DNA of 64,000 nt, from the NCBI GenBank assembly GCA_019009955.1, contig CM032230.1, positions 22,434,001 to 22,498,000 of the forward strand. The letters are read 5' to 3'. Shown here one piece after another: positions 55,711 through 64,000 of the stretch (positions are counted from its first letter, which is position 1; each line of letters starts with the position of its first letter). A program made the translations under genes and the position numbers. The DNA comes from Riptortus pedestris. Its lineage: Eukaryota > Arthropoda > Insecta > Hemiptera > Alydidae. The notes under the pieces are model-generated. The model was not told where the DNA came from. It ran no database searches and saw only the letters and a program-made list of their open reading frames with translations.

Positions 55711-56309
55711 TAACTGAAATATTAAGCTAGTTGTTCTTAATTTCTTGTTTCAGTAAAACAATTCATTAAGATTAACTCGCAAAATAAGGGTCCTACTAAT
55801 TCATTATCAATCCTACTAGAACATACAAATTTGTGAATTTGGCTTTTGAAAAATGTGGCTGTATGAATTGTATGTATTTCGTAATATAATACACAATGTG
55901 AGAACAAAAGAAGAAAAGATTATAGTGGATAACTCGAATCTTTATAGTGAAAAGGAAGCCAAGCAACAATGAGTTAGGAATTGACAAAACTGACACCAGA
56001 CCCTGTCTGAAACCCGTTTTCAGCCAAAAACATGGAAACAAGAATCTTTTCTCGAAGTTTTATTTATATTCTATAGAAACCTTGTATGAAACTAGAGATT
56101 CATGTTGTATTCACCTAGAGGACGCAGTACAATATTCCAGACTGTGTTGGGAGGTCATGCGTAGCCTGTTTCAGATACCCTGTTTGTGAATTGACGCCAC
56201 TCAAACTGCTAACAGCAGATCAAGGTCTTTTGGCCTTTGGTTCGCTTGTATTGTATTACGGTATCAAACTTGAACCTCTAAGTATAAGTAGGGATTTTTT
56301 GAAGGCAAG

Positions 56310-57195
56310 GGTCAGCCACGCAGGGGGGGGGCTGCGTGAAATAAGTAGGTTTCCCATGTGCGTTAGTGGTGAATTCATTGAAGTCTGAAAACAATAAATT
56401 GCTAAAAACTCGCTTGAGTTAATATAAAATGTATAGATCAATAATTATATAGCATCATAAGCTTAACAATGTTGGTTCTATAACATTTTTCAATCCGACT
56501 CATAATAACACAGATATTTTTAATTTGGGAAATCCCCTCATTAACCCCCCCCCTAATCCGGGTCCAATTTCAGTCTTTGACTAATAGTATCTTTTATGTT
56601 GAATGAAAAAGTTAAAAATCGAATATGCTTTACTACAAATAAATATTTTGAAATTAAGAATGTAGTCTTAAACGGTGACGTCATCACACAACGTATTTGC
56701 ATGCTATACAGTAAAAAGTCTATGAAAACAATATTTGGTATTTACGCTTAAAATAAAGTGTTTAAGTAAAGTAAGTGGTTAAGTAGGAGTGGAGGTTTAC
56801 TTAAGGATGAAAACTAAAAATTCAAATATCTCGGTTAATACTCATGATATTGAAAATATGTAGAGAACAACATTAAATTTCCAATAAGATTAGTTCTTTA
56901 CACTTTTCGATCTGACTTAGAATAACCTAACCCCACCCCTCTTACTGGTTCGATTTCAGCCGTTACCGAACTTGATCTTTAGTTTTACATAAAACCTTTA
57001 AATATAGATTTTGGTAACGATCAAATAAAAATTGAGACCACTAGAGTGTTAATTTTATATATATAATTTTGAAGGGACCTCATTTTCGTCATCTAGGAGT
57101 GTAGGATCCATGGACATTTGAAGAACCTTTTCAAAAATCGTGTAAGGAGGGGAAAATCAATAGGTGATTTCCCTTGAGGGAAATCTGCTAAAATT
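56310..57195 (-). mobile_element. Common repeat, long minus-strand copy
   Basis: CCACGCAGGGGGGGGGCTGCGTG is an altered hairpin. GACGTCATCACACAACGTAT and TTTGGTAACGATCAAATAAA follow. The end is GATTTCCCTTGAGGG, then AAATCTGCTAAAATTC. It combines two subfamily middles. Confidence 0.75.
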
Positions 57196-57199
57196 CAAA

Positions 57200-57540
57200 T
57201 AACTCGGATAATATTTAAGCTTTAGAAAACAAGTATTGAACAATAGCAAGAATGAACAAAATTGGTAACATAACATTTTTAGATAACGCTAATAATTCGA
57301 TTTTTCAACTCTGCCCTTCACTAACTACCCCCCTCCCCTCCCCGCTTCATGGTCCCTTCTCAACCATGTTTGAATATAATCTTTAATTGTGCATTAAACA
57401 GTGAAATAGTTGGTTGGTTTAGATCAAATAAACATTTTCGAGTTAAAAACGTAAAACCTCTTTTATGCATATATCTTACAAAGTACGACATGAGTACAAC
57501 CTTAAAAGCTGATTTCCTTTAAGACCTACTGAAATGTGTT
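57200..57540 (-). mobile_element. Common repeat, minus-strand variant fragment
   Basis: CCCCCCTCCCCTCCCC at about 57328, AGATCAAATAAACATTTTCG and CATGAGTACAACC with GATTTCCTTTAAGACC at the right end. Confidence 0.6.
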
Positions 57541-58049
57541 GCATGCAATGGTATGTGTGAAACAGGTAGTAGGAATCTACTAGAAAGGGACTAGAAAAGG
57601 TTGGAAACCTGTGGATGAAAGTGGGTGCAAGTGACTAAAAACATTAAGAACAAACTGCATTGGCATAAAACTCGCCATTAGCAGTCAGTTTAGAGTTTCA
57701 TTCTTTCAGTAAACGGACAGGTGTCAAGCTCGTTTTAAAAGTGAATCTTGCAAATGCACTAAGTACTGTTCTCAGGGGTGTGGCACATTCTTCACAAATG
57801 ACCAACGGTTCTTATTAGCTTTAAACTAGACCCTTTTTCTAGAAACTACAAATTGGACAGCTACAAAAAAAAAAACAACACATAGGTAGTATTGACAAAA
57901 GGTAAATATTCTTTAACAAACTAATTACTGCAGGTATTTTAGGATGCACAGGTAGAGATGTCTAGAAAGGGCCGCGTCAGCTGCACCTTGGAGAGGACAA
58001 TACTCTTGAGCCGAGGAATGTAGATTGTGACCAGGAATCCGGGCAAGAA

Positions 58050-58200
58050 AACAATCAGTCTCCAACGGACTGGAAATAAGGGATTGCTTTGACATGGTAG
58101 CTCTGGAATGCCTCAACGGCTGTGTGGTCCATACCATCAATGTCATCTCCTCTACAGTACAGCAATATGGTGGCAATACTTGGATACGAGGAGGATCCAT
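58050..58200 (-). CDS. Unrecognised short ORF segment
   Basis: Minus-strand frame SSSYPSIATILLYCRGDDID, then GMDHTAVEAFQSYHVKAIPY and FQSVGD before a stop. Its composition is protein-like (Asp-rich loop, alternating hydrophobics) and unlike the surrounding AT-rich repeats. It starts directly beside a common-repeat end. No family is recognised; it may be an exon or a processed gene fragment. Confidence 0.25.
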
Positions 58201-58204
58201 GAGG

Positions 58205-59019
58205 AGAGGGAATACACATTAATACACAGGGGCTGCGTTTACGAAGCAGATTTCCCATGTGATGTCCAAGTTTTACAATAGATACATCTACATACTAGTA
58301 ACACTTAGCGCCACCGTGAATATTAAGTGAATAAATACAAACGGTAATGAGAAATCTTTCAGTCAATAACCTCTTAACGGAAACCTTCTGAATTCTAAAC
58401 AAACAGGTCTCCCAACCGCTCAGAGCTGAACTGATAGATATAAAATATTCTTAACCGGAAAGAAGAATAATTAATGAAATTTATCTGGATATAACATATT
58501 AATTTTATTGAAATCTATTTACTAAAGCTAATGCTGTAACTTATAATGAATCAGAATAATTTATATCTCACTCACTCACATTATAGTAATCCAAGAACAA
58601 AAGAAGAGTGGGGGGGGGTCATGATAACGTATTTTCTTATTTCTCACAAAGTAAAAGTTCAATGAAAACCATATTTGGTATTTAGCATTGTAATGAAGCT
58701 GTCCATGATATAACAGCTTATTATTATTAATATGACATGAGTATGAGTGGGGGTTTACTGAAAGCCGAAAAACATAATTCAAATATCTCGGTTAATATTC
58801 ATGAGGTACAGCAAATATGTACAGCACAACACTTATAGATCTTTCATTTTGCAGTAAGATTGGTTCTGTTCAATTTTTTGATACTATTTCAGCCATTCAG
58901 GAACTACATCTTTTTTTTTTTTTTACATAAAACGATTAAATATCATGCTTGGAAACGATGAAACAAAAATTCCGACCATTAGAGCGTTAACAGACCCACA
59001 CACACACACACACACACAC

Positions 59020-59069
<50 letters not shown>

Positions 59070-59875
59070 TACTGTCATTCTTTTAGGAGTTTGGTCAATG
59101 TTGGTGAAAAAAATCTTAGTTTATGCCGATATTTCGAGAATCTTTATTTTCTCTTCTTCAGGGCTGTAAAATTACAGGTACAACTTTATAATATTGCACA
59201 TTGTTATTACACATTATTGTAAAATGGTGTTTCTTCTATTATTACTTACCAAGACTAAAGATACCTAAAAACTACTACACATGACTATTGCACTTAGGAC
59301 TAGGGTTATAGTAACCTCCCTTGTTTTGTTTACACTGCAGGGTCACAGCCCTATGTTTTGTATATCTATAATGTATTGTCTTTGTTTGTTGAACTATATT
59401 ATTATTATTGTTATTATATTATAACAATAAATATATTATAATTATTGTATATTATATATACTATAATATAATTATTGTAATTATTATTATTATTATTTTA
59501 TTATGTGTTATTACAATTATTGCTATATTTTGTTAAAGCTATCTTACAATAATGTGTAATAACAATGTGCAATATTATAAAGTAGTACCTGTAATTTTAC
59601 AGCCCTGAAGAAGAGAAAATAAATATTCTCGAAATATCGGCATAAACTAAGATTTTTTCACCAACATTGACCAAAACTCCAAAAAGAATAACAACACCAT
59701 ATATAAATATAACCTGGTCGAAAACATCAACACAATTATATATATATAATTTTGAACGGACCTCATTTTCGTCATCTCCTAGGAAGGATCGATGGACATT
59801 TATAGAAACCTTTTTCGAAAATCGCGTCATAAATATGACCTCGATAGCTGATTTCCCTCAAGTGAATTATACAAA
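58205..59875 (-). mobile_element. Common repeat, minus strand, split by the 59.1 kb foldback
   Basis: Begins CAGGGGCTGCGTTTACGAAG, then module L words, GAGCGTTAACAGACC and (CA)n(TA)n (58998-59066). After the foldback it resumes TTTTGAACGGACCTCATTTT and ends GATTTCCCTCAAG. Confidence 0.75.
59066..59700. mobile_element. Foldback element with 157-bp inverted arms
   Basis: The arms 59066-59222 and 59544-59700 match at more than about 90 percent, for example CTTAGTTTATGCCGATATTT against its complement. The loop is AT-rich (TTATTATTA-type). It sits inside the TA tract of a minus-strand copy of the common repeat, which resumes at about 59735. Confidence 0.85.
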
Positions 59876-59879
59876 AAGT

Positions 59880-60413
59880 GAAAGAAACTTTACAAGGAGT
59901 GATGACGAATTAGAAACGCATACCAAATACCAGAAAAAAATGTTAATTTCCTTGACGTATTAGATATTTTCTGCGGGCCCCATCCGTAGACTATGAACCT
60001 TGACAAAATTACTTCGATCAGCTGATTATTCCCCTCTGGTGACTCAATGGAGCCCGCAGCACACATGCATCTCTACAGGCAATCTCTGCCCAAAGACTAT
60101 TTGTCTTCATCAGCCATAGAAATCAGCTTGCTCCAGGCAATATGTCTTCATCTCCTATCTTTATTGTGAAGTATCTAGGCTCCGTTCGCATATCTCACTT
60201 ATTGCGTATATATTTAAACTTATTAATAGGCCTCTTGATCAATAATAACTTAGCCAATCAAAGTCTTCGACTCTCTGATTCGTCTCAAATACCAATATGA
60301 CAGGCCAACAAAACAATTTGTTTTGATAACTTTTTATTTTACTATCTGATCCTTATAGATTTTTTCCAAATCTGGCTTTGGTTTTCTTGTATCACCTGCC
60401 GAGCAATCTGCTA

Positions 60414-60417
<4 letters not shown>
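59880..60417. other. No recognised gene or repeat
   Basis: Balanced-composition sequence between a common-repeat copy and a Helitron. No ORF or motif stands out. Confidence 0.35.
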
Positions 60418-60459
<42 letters not shown>

Positions 60460-61611
60460 GAATGTTTGTATGTCCTTTATAGAATCGTAAACGGCTGAAC
60501 CGAATTTTATGAAACTTTTTATGTATATTACTACTAAAACTGGTTAGGTTTCTGGCTATAAATTCTGAGACGAACAGGAGCGCAGGTTGTAAGGGAGGCC
60601 TGAATAGCGATATTTCATCTCCTATTCGTTTTTCGGCAAATATTCACTTAACAAAAGTTGTTTATTTAGTTATTTAGAGTAACTTTTGTTTCTACACTTT
60701 TGTCGTATACCGAACTATAAATGAGTTATACGCTAAAAACTATAGTGGGAGTCAACAATTTTAGATGGCACAAAAGACTCAAGCGAAATAAGAGAAACTC
60801 GGTATGCGATTTGGTATCAGCACCTCCCTGATTATAAGCTATATTAAAATTTCGAGGTAAGACCAGGAGTAGGGGTTATAAGGGAGGTGTGAAATATAAA
60901 ATCGCGATATTTCTTAATCTATTCATTTTTCGGCAAACGTGCATCTAACAAAAGTTGTTTGTTTTGTTATTTAAAGTAACTGTTGTTATATGCACTTTTG
61001 CCGTATAACGAAGTATAAATGAGATATACACGAAAAACTAAAGAAGGGGTCAACAATGCTATAGATTGAAAACATTGACTGTAAGCTATATTAACATTTT
61101 TAGGAACGAACAGAAGTGGGGGTTGCTAGGGAGGTTGTGCCTGAGCCCACGAAGGTTTCTAAGTTGGTACGACCAATTTTCGGTAGATGGCGCCACTGTC
61201 ATTCCAATGAATTTCATAGAGCGATACGTGAAGGAATCTATTATAACGAATTACAATAGAGCGATGCATTCAGAAAAAGGGAAGCTATCGTCACCCCCAT
61301 AGGTCTGACTGGCCTAAGAGACCGGCCATTGTATTAGTGATACTAGGGCTTTGATAGATAAAAAAAAATGCTGACTTGAATTGAAACGAAAATATTGAAA
61401 CAGTATTATTAAAATATTGAGTACTTTGTAGAATTAAGTACGTAAAAAATACTTGTATTATTAAAATCTCCCCAGCACAACGGACTCGAGTGTGAATCTT
61501 AAGCATTGCGCCGGAAAAATGTAAAATAATGTACAAAGTAAAGCCCAAAAAAAAACCCATCATCATTCAGCCTCAAATGATTTCCCGGGCGAAGCCGGGT
61601 ACCTTAGCTAG
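60418..61611 (+). mobile_element. Non-autonomous Helitron, second copy
   Basis: The right end reads CCCGGGCGAAGCCGGG, a short spacer, then CTAG before T (61608-61612). The body shares the units of the 26.2 kb Helitron (AACGGCTGAACCGAATTTTA, AACAAAAGTTGTTTATTT, GGGGTTATAAGGGAGG) in about two to three repeats. The left end blends into a (TA)n run and is approximate. No Rep/helicase was found. Confidence 0.75.
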
Positions 61612-61629
61612 TATAGTATAAGATGTGCT

Positions 61630-62390
61630 AATACAGGCTTCACTTGACAGCTGTAACCGGTTTATACTTTCTTTCTAGTTTTTCGATGAAGCTTCTTCCA
61701 TAGCTTTTTTTGCAATGATTGGCTTGCATCTTGGTTAAGTGACCAACAGTAGTCCTCCGTCATTTCCGTGTTCCAGTGGCCCTGGTGGCGTTTTTCCATT
61801 ACTTTAAGTCGTGGAGAAATCGCTCACCTTGCTCTACACACACATCTCCCAAATTCTCCGGGGAGTAATCTAGGTTGTTAAAAAAATGTACTTTCAGGCT
61901 CATCAAACACCCAAGATTTTTAAACTTGTTTAACGTATTAGCTGCAAACGAAACATGTTCTGGGTGTTTCTCATTTCCCAAGAAGTCTTTAATGACTTGT
62001 TTGAATGATACTCAAGCATCTGTCTCACTTAAGGGTATGTGGATTAAAAGGTAACGGCAAACATCAAATTTTTTTCTAATGTCAGGTCAGACAAAGAAGG
62101 CTTCTTTTAATTTAGCTTAGATGAGGAAACTGTTGGCAGAGATACTTGAAACATGCTCCTTCTTTAGGCTAAGTCTTTACAAACTGCTTCATAGGCCTAA
62201 CTTCACATGCAGAGGTGGTAGTTGCATCCTCTTTGGATCTTCACGGTTTTTACGCAGAATGCTCTTCTCACCTGTTTTTAAAGACTCTCTCAGATGCCAA
62301 TTCGGCCAAATAGAATCAGCAGCGCTACCAACGCCCTCTACATCCATTACAAATACTTTTTCAATTTATTTTCAATCTATATAAAACTGT
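61630..62390 (-). pseudogene. Relic of a transposon-associated arthropod gene family
   Basis: Minus-strand frames: LPPLHVKLGL, then LKEAFFV.PDIRKKF, VSFKQVIKDFLGNEKHPEHV, LMSLKVHFFNN, LDYSPENLGDVCVEQGERF and W..EDYCWSL. The family is recognised as highly repeated in arthropod genomes, with the block LKVHFL.SHLDYFPENLGD.SEEQGERFHQDI; its enzymatic role is not known to me. Several stops and at least two frameshifts. Confidence 0.65.
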
Positions 62391-62548
62391 TAAATTCTGT
62401 AAAAAGCGATGCATTTAATACGTTTATTTATACAATGTGAAAAAATGGAAAAATTCAACACCCTAAAAAAATAAGAATTAGTTATTTTCAGTGTTAACAT
62501 GTGTATTTAAACATCCTACACTTATTTATTTTCTGTGTGGTGGCGTTC

Positions 62549-62648
62549 ATGCAGCTATTGAGGTCGTACTCATGACGCGATTTTTAATAATTTTCCTCAA
62601 ACGCCCATCGATCCTACCCAGGAGATGACGAAAATGAAGTCCGTTCAA

Positions 62649-62726
<78 letters not shown>

Positions 62727-64000
62727 TAGCTCAGATACCCGGCTTCGCCCGGGAATTCATTTGAGGCTGAATGGTGATAGTATTTTTTAGCAGGCTTTAC
62801 ATTGCACAATATTTTGACATTTACCCGTCCCAGTGTTTAGGATTGATACCCGTCGTTGCCGAGGATTTGCTAATAATAGAATATTTGTTTGATAAGGCTT
62901 CACTGTCTTCGATATTTTTATATTTCCCGTCTCTTATACATGTAAATATGGTGAATTTTTATTTCAGGCCTCCGTTATAACTCCCCTCCCGTTAGAACCT
63001 AAAAATTTTAATATAACTTATAATTATGGAAGAATTAATGCTAATTGACATACCGAGCTTTGTTAAGTTCGGTTCAGCCGTTAGTGCCCAATAACATTGT
63101 TGGCTCCCGCTAAAGTTTTAACGTATAACTCATTTATACTTAGGTATACGACAAAAGTGTATATAACAAACGTTACTCCAAATAACAAAATAAACAACTT
63201 TTGTTATGTTTATATTTGCGGAAAAAACCAATAGTTTAATTTCAGGCTTCCCTTATACCCCCCACTCCTGCCCGTCCATAGACATGTTAGTATGGCTTAT
63301 TATAATGAAGGCCTCACTGCTAATACACATACCGAGTTTTATTTAGTTCGGTTGAGTTTTTTTTTGGCAAATAATATTGTTGACTCCCGCTATAATTTTT
63401 AGCGTATAACGCTTTTAAACTTCGGTATTCGACAAAAGTGTATATAACAAAAGATACTCTAAATAACAAAATAAACAACTTTTGTTATGTGCATATTTGC
63501 CGAAAAACCAATAGAAAACGATATCGCTATTTTTATTTTCTGGCTTCCCTTTTAACCCCCTCTCCTGTTCGCCTCAGAGAAAATTAATATAGCCTAAAGT
63601 CTAAGTTTGGGTTAGTAGTAATATACATACCAAGTTTCATAAAATTCGGTTCAGCCGTTAATGCGTAAAAAGGTAACAAACAAACAAACAAACAAACATA
63701 CACGAAAGAAACAAAATGCATATATGGTGTCTATGACATGTGAAACGAAAAGTTATCGTGAAATTTCGCGAAAAAAATCAATGTACAGACAGAGGTTACA
63801 ATTTTATAGATATTTTCTGTTAACGCTCTAGCGGTCACCATTTTTGCTTGATCGTTACCAAATCAAGTTCGTTATTGGCTAAAATGGGCTCAGTGGGAGG
63901 GGGAGGGGGGTTAGATGTGAGGATTTTCGAAATCTCTCCGTTACTATACGTCGGATCGAAAAATTATATAGAATCAATCTTATTTCAGATTAAATTTACT
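62549..64000 (+). mobile_element. Common repeat, plus strand, split by a Helitron, runs off the window
   Basis: CAGCTATTGAGGTCGTACTC, GAGATGACGAAAATGAAGTC, then (TA)n (62651-62725). After the Helitron, TTAACGCTCTAGCGGTCACC, a G-run and CGTCGGATCGAAAAATT. The 3' end lies beyond the window. Confidence 0.8.
62726..63810 (-). mobile_element. Non-autonomous Helitron, third copy, minus strand
   Basis: Read on the minus strand it starts TCTATAAAATTGTAACCTC at 63810 and ends with CCCGGGCGAAGCCGGG...CTAG at 62726, between A and T. It carries the same 290-300 bp internal units. It splits a plus-strand copy of the common repeat exactly within its TA tract (the flanks resume at 62725 and 63811). Confidence 0.86.

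Noticed and set aside
1..64000. CRISPR arrays, operons, bacterial genes
   Set aside because: No regularly spaced direct repeats with unique spacers; introns and animal transposons show this is eukaryotic nuclear DNA.

Overview
This is a eukaryotic nuclear window, most likely from an insect with a large, AT-rich, repeat-laden genome. The reasons are spliced genes with GT-AG introns of 1.6 to over 4 kb, a full range of animal transposons (mariner, piggyBac, hAT, Helitron, several LINE families, a Penelope-like element, a solo LTR, tRNA-derived SINEs), many (TA)n/(CA)n microsatellites, and a secreted protein family that is expanded in insects. The species cannot be read from the sequence.

Two host genes can be reconstructed. 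Gene 1 (plus strand, 16604-23435) has four exons and encodes a 194-residue secreted protein. Gene 2 (minus strand, 34616 down to 27992) has three recognisable exons; its signal-peptide exon was not found. The two are paralogues arranged tail to tail. Their second and third exons are each exactly 159 bp (53 codons), all introns are phase 0, and both proteins end in a Lys/Arg-rich tail. The fold pattern resembles the DUF1091/CheB group of MD-2/GM2-activator-like lipid-binding proteins. Gene 1 has lost one pair of cysteines that gene 2 keeps.

Almost everything else is mobile DNA. The dominant family is a roughly 570-890 bp repeat with more than 30 segments. One end is a palindrome built on AGCAGATTTCCC. 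The middle carries a (TA)n tract. The other end carries GGGAAATCTGCT, the hairpin ACGCAGCCCCTGCGT and the terminus GACGGAC before a T-run. This layout resembles non-autonomous Helentron-related elements (DINE-1/HINE type). Its TA tracts hold nested insertions: a solo LTR, two Helitrons, a foldback element and a LINE fragment.

Region by region: 1-2.3 kb repeat copies with a nested foldback; 2.5-3.4 kb LINE tail; 4.3-6.4 kb a diverged direct duplication; 6.65-7.81 kb an internally deleted piggyBac; 8.4-9.0 kb a solo LTR; 9-15.5 kb repeat copies, SINE and LINE tails; 16.6-23.4 kb gene 1 with mariner, LINE and repeat insertions in its introns; 23.5-27.9 kb SINEs, a long hairpin and a Helitron; 28.0-34.6 kb gene 2 with a LINE ORF1, a foldback, an RT fragment and a full repeat copy in its introns; 34.8-41 kb repeat copies; 41.2-46.9 kb LINE fragments with a 36-bp minisatellite; 47-51 kb repeats and a Penelope-like relic; 52.4-53.6 kb a hAT relic; 54-60 kb repeat copies and a foldback; 60.4-64 kb two Helitrons and a decayed relic of a transposon-associated arthropod gene family.
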